A DNA stretch of 64,000 nucleotides. Source: Solirubrobacter sp963798325 (lineage in GTDB: Bacteria > Actinomycetota > Thermoleophilia > Solirubrobacterales > Solirubrobacteraceae). A program made the position numbers and the translations under genes. This document shows positions 25,143 to 33,727 of this stretch, in pieces. The stretch is taken from positions 1 through 64,000 of the forward strand of contig CAWCSS010000007.1 of the NCBI GenBank assembly GCA_963798325.1, written 5' to 3'. The notes under the pieces are model-generated. The model was not told where the DNA came from. It saw nothing but the letters and a program-made list of their open reading frames with translations, and did not search any database. The first letter of the stretch is position 1. Each line of letters begins with the position of its first letter.

Positions 25143-26126
25143 CGTCGCGGGCTGATCGGTGCCGGGCTCGCCGGTGGCGCCTTGCTCCATGCCTCGCGGG
25201 CGGGCGGACACACGCAGATGCCAGGCCACGCCGGGCATGACAGCGGTCACGCGAACTTCCGCGGCGGCGTCGCCGTCGACCACGCGGCCAACGGGTTCGA
25301 CCCGCACGAGATCGTGCGTGACTTCGACTGGGGTGTCACCACGCGCACGCCCGGCGGGCAGGTCATCCGCTCGTGGGAGCTGTCCGCGATCGACAAGGAG
25401 ATCGAGCTCATGCCCGGCGTCTCCTTCGCCGCATGGACCTACAACGGGCGCATCCCCGGGCCGACGTTGCGCTGCCGAGAGGGCGAGCGACTGCGGATCA
25501 CGTTCGCCAACGGCTCCTCGCACCCGCACACGATCCACTTCCACGGCATCCATCCCGCGACGATGGACGGCGTGCCGGGGCTGGGCGCCGGGCAGATCGA
25601 GCCGGGCGGGTCGACCGTCTACGAGTTCGACGCGCTGCCCGCCGGGCTGCACCTCTACCACTGCCATGTCCGGCCCCTGGCCGAGCACATCGCCAAGGGC
25701 CTGTACGGCGCGTTCATCGTCGATCCGGCGGAGCCGCGCGAAGCGGCGGACGAGCTCGTGATGGTGATGAACGGGTTCGACACCAACTTCGATCGCGCGA
25801 ACGAGGTCTACGCGGCCAACACGATCGGGTTCGCGTACATGGACCGGCCGATCGCGGTCTCGCTCGGGGATCTGGTCCGGGTGTATCTCGTGAACATCCT
25901 CGAATACGACCTGATCAACTCGTTCCACCTGCACGGGAACCTGTTCGACTGGTATCCGACGGGGACGAGCCGGGTTCCGTCCGAGCTGACCGACACGGTG
26001 ATGCTCTGCCAGGGCCAGCGCGGCATCCTGGAGTGGCGGTTCAAGTACCCGGGTCGGTACATGTTCCACGCGCATCAGAGCGAGTTCACGGAGCTCGGGT
26101 GGCAGGGGTTCTTCGAGGTCACGTGA
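25128..26126 (+). CDS. Two-domain multicopper oxidase, Tat-exported
   Basis: 332 residues. The N-terminus SLTRRGLIGAGLAGGALLHA is a twin-arginine signal. The mature start is His/Met-rich (HTQMPGHAGHDSGHAN). Copper ligands are visible in domain 1 (HTIHFHGIHP, LYHCHVRPLAEH) and domain 2 (SFHLHGNLFD and YMFHAHQSEF), so type 1 and the trinuclear site are plausible, as in small laccases or NirK-like proteins. It probably oxidises a metal or phenolic substrate outside the membrane. Coupled by GTGA to a ZIP transporter and then a DtxR regulator, which points to metal (Mn, Fe or Cu) handling. Confidence 0.88.
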   Translation: MASLTRRGLIGAGLAGGALLHASRAGGHTQMPGHAGHDSGHANFRGGVAVDHAANGFDPHEIVRDFDWGVTTRTPGGQVIRSWELSAIDKEIELMPGVSFAAWTYNGRIPGPTLRCREGERLRITFANGSSHPHTIHFHGIHPATMDGVPGLGAGQIEPGGSTVYEFDALPAGLHLYHCHVRPLAEHIAKGLYGAFIVDPAEPREAADELVMVMNGFDTNFDRANEVYAANTIGFAYMDRPIAVSLGDLVRVYLVNILEYDLINSFHLHGNLFDWYPTGTSRVPSELTDTVMLCQGQRGILEWRFKYPGRYMFHAHQSEFTELGWQGFFEVT

Positions 26127-27250
26127 AGGTCCCCGCGTGGGTCCTGGGGCTCGTGCCGCTGTTGCTCGTCGTGGGCGGCCTGGCGCTGTTCATGGTGCTC
26201 GACGCGCCGGGCCTGGGCGAGCGCCGCGGGCCGCCGGCCGAGGAGCTCGCGGTCGAGCGCACGGTGCTGACGCCGGGCGAGATCGCCGTGACCGTCCGCA
26301 ACGACGGCGCGGACGCCGTGCGCGTGGCGCAGGTCCAGGTCAACGACGCGTTCGTGCAGTTCAGCGGCGGCGAGTCGCCGATCGGGCGGCTCGAGACGGC
26401 GACGCTGCGCGTGATGCAACCGTGGGTGGAGGGCGAGGCCTACGAGGTCGCGCTGGTCACCTCGACCGGTGGGACGATCGCGCACGAGATCGCGGTCGCG
26501 GTCGAGACGCCCTCGGCCGATCTCGGGTTCTTCGGGCTGATGGCGCTTCTGGGGATCTACGTCGGCGTGATCCCGGTGGCGCTCGGCATGCTGTGGCTGC
26601 CGTGGATCCGGCGCGTCCCGCCGTCGTGGCTGCGCGGGCTCATGGCGTTGACGGTCGGGTTGCTGGCGTTCCTGGTCGTCGACGCGACGCTGGAAGGACT
26701 GGCGTTGGCGGGCGAGGGCTCGCAGGCGTTCGGCGGGACGGCGCTGGTGTTCGTGGGCGCGATCGTGGCGTTCTTGCTGCTGACCGGCGTGTCGGCGTGG
26801 CTCGGGCGCGGGTCCGCGCTGCTGGTCGCGGTGGGGATCGGGCTGCACAATCTCGGCGAGGGCGTGGCCATCGGCGCCGCGTACTCGGCGGGGGCGCTCG
26901 CCCTGGGTGCGTTCCTGGTCGTCGGCTTCGCGCTGCACAACACGACCGAAGGGCTGGCGATCGTGGCGCCGCTGGCCCGCGAGCGGGTGTCTTTGGCCCG
27001 GTTGGCGCTCCTGGGCCTGCTGGCCGGCGGCCCGGCGGTGCTCGGCGCCTGGATCGGCGCCGCCGCCTACAACCCCTCCGCGGCCGCGTTCCTGTTCGGC
27101 TTCGGGGCGGGCGCGATCGTGCAGGTGATCGCCACCTTGGCCCCGACCTTGCGCGATCAATCCGGCCGGCTGCTGCATCCGGCGGCCGTGACGGGCATCC
27201 TTTCAGGCATGGGTTTGATGTTCGCGACCGGCCTCCTCGTCTCGGCGTGA
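26123..27250 (+). CDS. ZIP-family metal transporter with extracytoplasmic N-terminal domain
   Basis: 375 residues. One membrane helix (about residues 5-27) is followed by about 100 residues of beta-rich extracytoplasmic domain (LTPGEIAVTVRNDGADAVRV onward), then about eight helices. The ZIP metal site is visible as HNLGEGVAIG and HNTTEGLAIV in successive helices, giving divalent cation transport across the membrane. The extra N-terminal Ig/cupredoxin-like domain is not part of standard ZIPs and may receive metal from the multicopper oxidase encoded just upstream. Overlaps both neighbours (GTGA, TGATG). Confidence 0.85.
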   Translation: MKVPAWVLGLVPLLLVVGGLALFMVLDAPGLGERRGPPAEELAVERTVLTPGEIAVTVRNDGADAVRVAQVQVNDAFVQFSGGESPIGRLETATLRVMQPWVEGEAYEVALVTSTGGTIAHEIAVAVETPSADLGFFGLMALLGIYVGVIPVALGMLWLPWIRRVPPSWLRGLMALTVGLLAFLVVDATLEGLALAGEGSQAFGGTALVFVGAIVAFLLLTGVSAWLGRGSALLVAVGIGLHNLGEGVAIGAAYSAGALALGAFLVVGFALHNTTEGLAIVAPLARERVSLARLALLGLLAGGPAVLGAWIGAAAYNPSAAAFLFGFGAGAIVQVIATLAPTLRDQSGRLLHPAAVTGILSGMGLMFATGLLVSA

Positions 27251-27915
27251 TGGGCACCCGCCCGTCCGAAGCCATCGAGGACTACGCCAAGGCCATCTAC
27301 TCCCTCTGCCGCCAGGGGGACGGAACCGCGGGCACCAACGCCCTGGCCGAGCGCCTCGGCGTGACACCCGCCTCGGTCTCCGCGATGGTCAAGAAGCTCG
27401 ACGAGCGCGGGCTCGTGCGCCACGTCCGGTACAAGGGTGTCGCGCTCACCCCGGCGGGCGAGCGCGTGGCGCTGGAGGTCATGCGCCACCACCGCCTGCT
27501 CGAGACCTACCTGGTCGAGCACCTCGGCGTGCCGTGGGACCGCGTCCACGAGGAGGCCGAGGCGTTGGAGCACGTGCTGTCCGAGTACCTGGAAGCGCGG
27601 ATCGCGGCCAAGCTCGGCCACCCGACCCACGACCCGCACGGCGACCCGATCCCGTCCGAGACCCTGGAGATCGACGAGTCCGAGACCGTCTGCCTCTCCG
27701 ACCTCGAAACGGGCGACCGAGGCGTATTCGTGCGCGTGTCCGATTCCGACCCGGCGATGCTGCGGTATCTGGACGAGCGGGGCGTGACATTGGGCGATGC
27801 CCTGGAGGTGCTGGAGCGCCAGCCGTTCGACGGGCCGTTGACGGTGCGCTTCGGCGACGAGTTGCACGTGCTGGGCGGGACGTTGGCTCGCGCGATGCGG
27901 GTCGAAGTTCAGTAA
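27250..27915 (+). CDS. DtxR/MntR-family metal-dependent regulator
   Basis: 221 residues. The winged helix (AIEDYAKAIYSL, LAERLGVTPASVSAMVKKLD, residues 8-60) is followed by the metal-binding dimerisation domain (VMRHHRLLETYLVEHLGVPW, EEAEALEHVLSE) and a C-terminal SH3/FeoA-like domain (about residues 150-221). Family members repress transport genes when loaded with Fe2+ or Mn2+. It ends the MCO-ZIP-DtxR operon, sharing one base with the ZIP stop, and the 40-bp palindrome at 25103-25142 is a plausible site for it. Confidence 0.9.
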   Translation: MGTRPSEAIEDYAKAIYSLCRQGDGTAGTNALAERLGVTPASVSAMVKKLDERGLVRHVRYKGVALTPAGERVALEVMRHHRLLETYLVEHLGVPWDRVHEEAEALEHVLSEYLEARIAAKLGHPTHDPHGDPIPSETLEIDESETVCLSDLETGDRGVFVRVSDSDPAMLRYLDERGVTLGDALEVLERQPFDGPLTVRFGDELHVLGGTLARAMRVEVQ

Positions 27916-28017
27916 CCGCGGGCAGGCCGCGGCGGTCGCGCCAAGCGCGCGTGAGCCGCGCTTGCTCTCCGCGCTGGATCCGCCTGGCCAACTCTGTGAA
28001 CGAAGCGGTCTCGAGCC

Positions 28018-28116
28018 GGGGGGTCCCGTCAGAAACTCGGCGGATAACGAGAGTTTCTGACGGCACCCCCACAAACGTGCCAGCTCGAACGTGATCAAAG
28101 CGGAAGATCCCGTGGT
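28018..28116. repeat. Dispersed hairpin element, copy 1
   Basis: A perfect 13-bp inverted repeat (28026-28038 with 28051-28063, 12-nt loop) is flanked by a G run and a C run. Right of it comes a tail beginning AACGTGCCAGCTCG, then AACGTGATCAAA and ATCCCGTGGT. The tail closely matches the tail of the hairpin at 53925-54029 although the stem sequences differ completely. The region 27916-28298 holds no gene; apart from this element and the CsoR-type sites nothing else was seen. Confidence 0.6.
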
Positions 28117-28220
28117 GCTTATGTCCTCGGGGGCCTCCCGCGAAGCGGTGCCCTTGACGCCGGCGCGGCGATCCGCTCGCCATTGAACCCAAGACTCGTG
28201 CCACCCGCACCGTCTACATA

Positions 28221-28274
28221 TACCCCCAGGGGGTACTATCGACCGCACCGCGGCCGATACCCCCGGTCGGTATA
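28221..28274. promoter_or_regulatory. copZ operator: CsoR-type copper operator region
   Basis: TACCCCCAGGGGGTA (28221-28235) is a perfect palindrome of the kind bound by CsoR, the Cu(I)-responsive repressor. A second, imperfect site, ATACCCCCGGTCGGTAT, follows at about 28257-28273. Both lie within 80 bp of the copZ start. AAGGAAGG just before the ATG is a good ribosome site. No csoR gene is in the window. Confidence 0.7.
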
Positions 28275-28298
28275 CTTGGACGAAGGAAGGGCGAACTG

Positions 28299-28511
28299 AT
28301 GACTCTGGACGAACTCACCTATCGCGTTGACGGCATGAGCTGCGACCACTGCCGAGTGGCGGTGACCGGCGAAGTGAGCCAGGTCGCGGGTGTGCGGTCG
28401 GTTGACGTCGACCTCGATTCCAAGCTCGTGCGCGTCGAGGGCGCGGGCGTGGACGATGCCGCGGTGGTGGCCGCGATCGACGAGGCCGGCTACGACGCGG
28501 TCCGGGCATGA
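28299..28511 (+). CDS. copZ: Copper chaperone, HMA domain (CopZ-like)
   Basis: 70-residue heavy-metal-associated domain. The Cu(I) site is MSCDHC (about residues 14-19), and the ferredoxin-like fold pattern continues with VRSVDVDLDSKLVRV and the C-terminal AIDEAGYDAV. It delivers Cu(I) to the P-type ATPase encoded two genes downstream. Its stop overlaps the next start (ATGA). Confidence 0.9.
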   Translation: MTLDELTYRVDGMSCDHCRVAVTGEVSQVAGVRSVDVDLDSKLVRVEGAGVDDAAVVAAIDEAGYDAVRA

Positions 28512-29285
28512 GCGTGCTCGCCAGGCTGGCCGGGTTCGCTGCTGTGCTGGTGGCGGTCTTCGGTGTGGCGGTGGCCGCTGGGGACGCGATCGGGCCGGAC
28601 CGTGAGGAGGACGCGATGTCCGACCATGGCGCCGATCCGATCCGCGGGCTCGCCGCGAGCGAGGAAGGGCTGACGCTCAAGCTCGCGAGCAGCTCGGTCG
28701 AACGAAGCCGCCCCGCGGAGCTCGCATTCACGATCGAAGGCCAGCAACGGCCCGGTCAAGGACTTCGAGGTCACGCACGAGAAGCGGATGCACCTGATCG
28801 TCGTGCGCCGCGACGGCACGGGCTTCCAGCACCTGCATCCGAGGCTCGAAGCGGACGGCACGTGGCGGACGCCGATCGCGCTGCCGGACGCCGGCGCCTA
28901 CCGCGTGTACGCCGACTTCGCCCGCGGCGGCGAAGCACACACGCTGGCGGCTGACCTGACCGTCGACGGCGAGGCCGAGTACGCCCCGTTCCCGCGGCCC
29001 AGCACCATCGACACGACCGACGGCTACAAGGTCGAGCTCACGCCCAACGGGCATGCGCTGGACTTCACCATCTCCAAGGAGGGCGAGCCGGTCACGACCG
29101 AGCCCTACCTTGGCGCCGGCGGGCACCTGGTCGCGCTGCGCGAGGGCGATCTCGCCTTCCTGCACGTGCACCCCGACGGCGACGGCCCGAGCTTCGAGGC
29201 CGACCTCGACCCCGACTCCCGCTACCACCTGTACCTGCAGTTCAAGCACGGCGGCGAGGTCCACACCGCGGAGTTCACGCGATGA
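28508..29285 (+). CDS. Membrane-anchored or secreted His-rich copper-associated protein, frameshifted
   Basis: About 258 residues after correction. The N-terminal hydrophobic helix (LARLAGFAAVLVAVFGVAVA) anchors or exports it. Two beta-rich repeats follow, each with a His pair: FQHLHP and AFLHVHP; FKHGGEVH and FARGGEAH also mirror each other, so the protein is an internal duplication. A metal-binding role is inferred from these and from its place between copZ and copA. The frame changes at about 28741, where one extra C separates FTIEG from the continuing frame; both sides are otherwise intact. I know of no defined activity. Confidence 0.7.
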
Positions 29286-31441
29286 GCCAGACGATCGAGC
29301 TGCCGATCACGGGCATGACGTGCGCGTCGTGCGCGAGCCGGATCGAGCGCAAGCTCAACAAGCTCGACGGCGTGAGCGCGTCCGTGAACTACGCGACCGA
29401 GAAGGCGACGGTCGACTACGACCCGCACAACGTCGAGCCGGAGCAGCTGATCGGCGCGGTCGAGGCCGCGGGCTACCACGCGCAGTTGCCGGCGGCCGCC
29501 GCGGAGCCGCCCGCCGACCCGCTCACCCAGCGCCTCGTGATCTCGGCGGCGCTGTCGCTGCCCGTCCTGCTGATGTCGATGATCGGGGCGCTGCAGTTCG
29601 ACAACTGGCAGTGGATCGCGCTGACGCTGGCCTCACCGGTGGTCGTGTGGGGCGCGTGGCCGTTCCATACCGCGGCGTGGGCCAACCTGCGCCACGGGGC
29701 GGCGACGATGGACACGCTGATCAGCCTCGGCGTCCTCGCCGCGTACGGCTGGTCGCTCTACGCGCTGCTGTTCGGCGACGCCGGCGTGACCGGCATGAAG
29801 ATGGGCGCCGGCGGCGACGAGATCTACCTGGAGACGGCCTCGGTGGTGACCACGTTCATCCTCGCCGGCCGCTACTTCGAGGCGCGCGCCAAGCGCCGCG
29901 CCGGCGCCGCGCTGACGGCGCTGCTCGAGCTCGGGGCCAAGGAGGTCTCACTGACGGACGGCCGCACGATCGGGATCGAGCAGCTCGAGGTCGGCGACGA
30001 CTTCGTGGTCCGCCCGGGCGAGAAGGTGGCCACCGACGGGGTCGTGGTCGAGGGCAACTCGGCCATCGACATGAGCATGCTGACCGGCGAGTCGATCCCC
30101 GTGGAGGTCGGCCCGGGCGATGACGTCGCGGGCGCCACGGTCAACGCCGGCGGCCGCCTGGTCGTCCGCGCCGCGAAGGTCGGCAAGGACACCGCGCTCG
30201 CGCAGATCGCCAAGCTCGTCACCGACGCGCAATCCGGCAAGGCCGACGTGCAGCGGCTCGCCGATCGGGTCGCCGCCGTGTTCGTGCCGGTCGTGATCGT
30301 CCTTGCCGTGGCCACGCTCGGCTTCTGGCTCGGCACGGGCGAGACCGCGACCTTCGCGTTCACCGCCGCGGTCGCCGTGCTGATCATCGCGTGCCCCTGC
30401 GCGCTCGGGCTCGCCACGCCGGTCGCGCTGCTGGTCGGCACGGGCCGCGGCGCCCAGCTGGGGCTGCTGATCAAGGGCCCGGAGGTACTGGAGTCCACCC
30501 GCAGGGTCGACACGATCGTGCTCGACAAGACGGGCACGGTGACGACCGGCCGGATGACGCTGACCGGCGTGCACACCAACGGGATCGAGCGCGCGGAGGC
30601 GCTCAGGCTCGTCGGCGCGCTGGAGGACGCCTCCGAGCATCCGATCGCCCGCGCGATCGCCGCCGCCGCGAAGGCTGAGGGCCCGCTCCCGGGCCTCGCC
30701 GGCTTCCGCAACCACGAAGGCCTGGGCGTCCGCGGCGTGGTCGAGGGCCGTGCGGTCCTCGCCGGCCGCCCGGCGTTCGTCGCCGAGCACACCGACCCGG
30801 CGCCCGCCTCGTCCTGGCCGGAGCTCGCGGACCTGCTCAGCGACGGCGCGGTCGTCGGCGCCGTTGACGGGCGCGTCGTCGCGGTCTTCACCGTCGCCGA
30901 CACGATCAAGCCGACGTCGCGCCAGGCGGTCGACGAGCTCAAGGCGCTCGGCCTGCGCCCTGTGCTCCTGACCGGCGATGCCCGCAAGACCGCCGAGGCC
31001 GTGGCCGAGGAGGTCGGCATCGACGAGGTGATCGCCGAGGTCCTGCCGTCGGAGAAGGCCGACGTGATCAAGCGACTCCAGCGGGAAGGCCGCACGGTGG
31101 CGATGGTCGGCGACGGCGTCAACGACGCCCCGGCACTCGCGCAGGCCGACCTCGGCCTGGCGATCGGCACCGGCACCGACGTGGCCATCGAGGCGTCGGA
31201 CCTGACGCTCGTCTCCGGCGACCTGCGCGCCGCCGCCGACGCGATCCGCCTCTCGCGCGCGACCCTGCGGACGATCAAGCAGAACCTCGGCTGGGCGTTC
31301 GGGTACAACGTCGCCGCGATCCCGCTGGCCGCGGTCGGCCTGCTGAACCCGGTGATCGCCGGCGCCGCGATGGCCTTCTCGAGCGTGAGCGTCGTGGCCA
31401 ACGCGCTGCGTCTCCGGAGATTCCGCTCAAGCTACCGATGA
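29282..31441 (+). CDS. copA: Copper-exporting P-type ATPase
   Basis: 719-residue P1B-type ATPase. One HMA domain with MTCASC (Cys14, Cys17) is followed by the transmembrane region, TGES actuator motif (MLTGESIPVE), the membrane CPC site (about residue 371), phosphorylation site DKTGTVTTG (about 414), SEHPIA and the hinge MVGDGVNDAPALA (about 609). CPC and the HMA site mark Cu(I) specificity. It pumps copper out of the cytoplasm. The ATG overlaps the upstream stop, so copZ, the His-rich gene and copA form one operon under the CsoR-type operator. Confidence 0.95.
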   Translation: MSQTIELPITGMTCASCASRIERKLNKLDGVSASVNYATEKATVDYDPHNVEPEQLIGAVEAAGYHAQLPAAAAEPPADPLTQRLVISAALSLPVLLMSMIGALQFDNWQWIALTLASPVVVWGAWPFHTAAWANLRHGAATMDTLISLGVLAAYGWSLYALLFGDAGVTGMKMGAGGDEIYLETASVVTTFILAGRYFEARAKRRAGAALTALLELGAKEVSLTDGRTIGIEQLEVGDDFVVRPGEKVATDGVVVEGNSAIDMSMLTGESIPVEVGPGDDVAGATVNAGGRLVVRAAKVGKDTALAQIAKLVTDAQSGKADVQRLADRVAAVFVPVVIVLAVATLGFWLGTGETATFAFTAAVAVLIIACPCALGLATPVALLVGTGRGAQLGLLIKGPEVLESTRRVDTIVLDKTGTVTTGRMTLTGVHTNGIERAEALRLVGALEDASEHPIARAIAAAAKAEGPLPGLAGFRNHEGLGVRGVVEGRAVLAGRPAFVAEHTDPAPASSWPELADLLSDGAVVGAVDGRVVAVFTVADTIKPTSRQAVDELKALGLRPVLLTGDARKTAEAVAEEVGIDEVIAEVLPSEKADVIKRLQREGRTVAMVGDGVNDAPALAQADLGLAIGTGTDVAIEASDLTLVSGDLRAAADAIRLSRATLRTIKQNLGWAFGYNVAAIPLAAVGLLNPVIAGAAMAFSSVSVVANALRLRRFRSSYR

Positions 31442-31474
31442 GTTTGTGGCCATGGCGGCGTCTAAGCGTTCGCC

Positions 31475-32617
31475 ATGACCGCTCTCTTCGGACTCTCCAT
31501 CCTCGCGCGCCTGCCCGTGGCCATGCTGAGCATCGGCCTGCTGGTCCACACCCAGGCCGAGACCGGGGAGTACGCCGCGGCCGGCCTGGTGGCCGGCGCC
31601 TTCGCGCTCGCGCAGGGCGTGGGCGGTCCCGCCCTTGGCCGCGCCGCTGACCGGCGCGGTCAGTTCGCCGTGCTGGCCGCGGCGGCCGTAATCAGTGCGA
31701 CCGCGCTGATCGTGACGAGCGTGCTCCCCCACGATGTCCCGATCGTCCTGCGCGTCGCGCTCGCCGCCGCGGCCGGTGCGGCCATGCCGCCCGTCGGCGC
31801 CTGCTTCCGGGCGCTGCTGCCGTCGCTGACCACCGATCTGCGGACCGTCTACGCCAAGGACACGGCCGCGGTCGAGGTCACCTGGGTCGCCGGGCCGCCC
31901 GTCGTGCTCGCACTCGGCGCCGCCGTCTCCACCGGCGCCGCGCTGGCCGCCACCGGCGTCCTGCTCGCGGCCTCCACGCTCGCCTTCGCCGCCTCCAGGC
32001 CGTCGCGCTCCTGGCGCCCCGTGCCGCGCGAGGACGGACGCGGCGCCCTGCGCTCCCCCGGGCTGCGCACGCTGGTCGCGGTCCTGCTCGGCGTGGGCTG
32101 CGTCTTCGGCGCCACCGAGGTCGCCGTGACCGCCGCCGGCGGCCACGCGGCCGGCCCGCTGCTCGGCCTCTGGGGTCTCGGCTCGCTGATCGCCGGACTG
32201 GCCGCCTCCAGGCTCGGCGGCGGCGCCCGCACCGCCGGCGGCCTCGTGCTGCTGCTCGGCGCGCTCGGCGCCGCGCACGCCGCGCTCGCGCTGGCCGGCC
32301 GCCCGATCGCCCTCGGCATCGTGCTGCTGATCGCCGGCGGGACGATCGCACCCACCTTCGCCACGATCTACGCGATGGTCGACACCGTCGCCCCGAAGGG
32401 CACCGCGACCGAGGCGTTCGCCTGGCTGGCCACCGCCAGCGCGGTCGGCGCCTCCGTCGGCGCCGCGGGTGCCGGGGCGGTCGTCGACCTCGCCGGGCCG
32501 GCCGCCGCGTTCGCCGTCGCCGGGTTCGCCGCTGCCCTGGCGGCGGGCATCGCCATCCTCCGCGCCCGTACGCTGCCCGGCGCAGCCGTCCCCACCCCAC
32601 AAGGAGCCACGACATGA
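31475..32617 (+). CDS. MFS transporter
   Basis: 380 residues with about 12 hydrophobic segments; short for the family. LGRAADRRGQ resembles motif A between helices 2 and 3. PTFATIYAMVDTVAPKGTATEAFAW near helix 10 is characteristic of a group of actinobacterial MFS proteins often annotated as sugar or drug exporters. The substrate cannot be read. Its stop overlaps the next start (ATGA). It begins 33 bp after copA, without an evident ribosome site. Confidence 0.75.
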   Translation: MTALFGLSILARLPVAMLSIGLLVHTQAETGEYAAAGLVAGAFALAQGVGGPALGRAADRRGQFAVLAAAAVISATALIVTSVLPHDVPIVLRVALAAAAGAAMPPVGACFRALLPSLTTDLRTVYAKDTAAVEVTWVAGPPVVLALGAAVSTGAALAATGVLLAASTLAFAASRPSRSWRPVPREDGRGALRSPGLRTLVAVLLGVGCVFGATEVAVTAAGGHAAGPLLGLWGLGSLIAGLAASRLGGGARTAGGLVLLLGALGAAHAALALAGRPIALGIVLLIAGGTIAPTFATIYAMVDTVAPKGTATEAFAWLATASAVGASVGAAGAGAVVDLAGPAAAFAVAGFAAALAAGIAILRARTLPGAAVPTPQGATT

Positions 32618-32988
32618 CCGATGTGACCGGCGTCGACTTCGTCGCGATCATGACCAAGGACCACGACGCCGCCGTGAAGTTCTACGGCGAGACGCTCGGG
32701 CTGCCGTTCCTGAAGCAGTGGGGCAGCATGCCCGGGACGGAGTTCCAGGCCGGCAACCTGACGCTGGCGGTGATGCAGCCCGACGCGTTCGGGTTCGAGT
32801 GGAGCCCGAGTGCGACGATGATCGCGCTGCAGGTCGATGACGTCGCCGCCACGCGCGCGAAGCTGGAGGCGAAGGGCGTGGAGTTCCGTGGCGAGATCCT
32901 CGACAGCGGCGTCTGCCACCAGTCGTTCTTCGCCGACCCGGACGGCAACCCGCTGAACCTTCACCATCGGTACGCGCCTAAGGAATGA
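32614..32988 (+). CDS. Glyoxalase/VOC-family protein
   Basis: 124 residues with two betaalphabetabetabeta units. DFVAIMTKDHDAAVKFYGETL opens the fold and FFADPDGNPLNLHHRY closes it, where Asp/His positions usually bind a metal. Substrate unknown; the family includes dioxygenases, lyases and resistance proteins. Translated with the upstream MFS gene (ATGA). A GGAG ribosome site lies just before the start. The 3' end overlaps fdhD by 11 bp on the other strand. Confidence 0.8.
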   Translation: MTDVTGVDFVAIMTKDHDAAVKFYGETLGLPFLKQWGSMPGTEFQAGNLTLAVMQPDAFGFEWSPSATMIALQVDDVAATRAKLEAKGVEFRGEILDSGVCHQSFFADPDGNPLNLHHRYAPKE

Positions 32989-33727
32989 CGCGCTCGGGGC
33001 GCGAATACACGTTCACGCCGCCGCGGCGCGCGAAGCCCGCCAGGGTCATGCCGCGGTCGGTCGCCAGGGAGACCGCGAGCGAGGTCGGGGCGCCGACGCC
33101 GACGAGGATCGGCGCTCCCGCCACCGCGGCCTTCTGGACGAGCTCGAAGCTCAGCCGGCCGCTGACGCAGAGCACGTTGCCGTGCAGCGGGAGCCCGCCG
33201 TCGAGCAGCGTGCGACCGATCACCTTGTCCATCGCGTTGTGGCGGCCGACGTCCTCGCGCACCGTCAGGAGCGTGCCGTCGGGCGTGAACAGGCCGGTGG
33301 CGTGCAGGCCGCCGGTGCGGGCGAAGCCGGGCTGGCGCAGGCGCTCGGGGAGATCGGCGAGCAGTGCGCGCTCGATCGTGAAGCCGTCCGGGAGCGGCGC
33401 CGCGTGGACGGCGACCTCCTCCAGCGCGCCCTTCCCGCACACGCCGCAGCTGCTGGTCGTGTAGAACGAGCGCGCGGACGGGTCGCGCGCCAGAGGCCCT
33501 GCCACCTCGACCGTGTTGTTGGCGAAGTCCTCCGTGGGCCCGGCGTGGTGGGGCTCGGTGATCAGCCCCTCGCCGTAGAGGAACCCGAGCGCGAGCTCCT
33601 CGTCGTGGCCGGGCGTGCGCATGGTGACGGCCAGCGGCGCGCCGTCGACGCGGATCTCGAGCGGCTCCTCGACGGCGACCTCATCGCTGATGCCGTCGTG
33701 CTCGACGACCCGGCTCAGCTCATGCAC
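32978..33727 (-). CDS. fdhD: Formate dehydrogenase accessory sulfurtransferase FdhD
   Basis: 249 residues. FdhD passes sulfur from a cysteine desulfurase to the Mo-bisMGD cofactor of formate dehydrogenase. The catalytic loop TTSSCGVCGKG (Cys pair CGVC, about residues 93-96) is intact. SGRLSFELVQKAA and GVGAPTSLAV are family signatures. The GTG at 33727 overlaps the formate dehydrogenase stop by 8 nt, so the two are made together. It may also serve the selenocysteine enzyme at 55 kb, beside which no second fdhD is seen. Confidence 0.93.
   Translation of the reverse strand: MHELSRVVEHDGISDEVAVEEPLEIRVDGAPLAVTMRTPGHDEELALGFLYGEGLITEPHHAGPTEDFANNTVEVAGPLARDPSARSFYTTSSCGVCGKGALEEVAVHAAPLPDGFTIERALLADLPERLRQPGFARTGGLHATGLFTPDGTLLTVREDVGRHNAMDKVIGRTLLDGGLPLHGNVLCVSGRLSFELVQKAAVAGAPILVGVGAPTSLAVSLATDRGMTLAGFARRGGVNVYSRPERVIP

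Noticed and set aside
29872..31401. 509-codon open frame antisense to copA
   Set aside because: Ser/Thr/Ala-rich shadow without any domain; copA is unambiguous.
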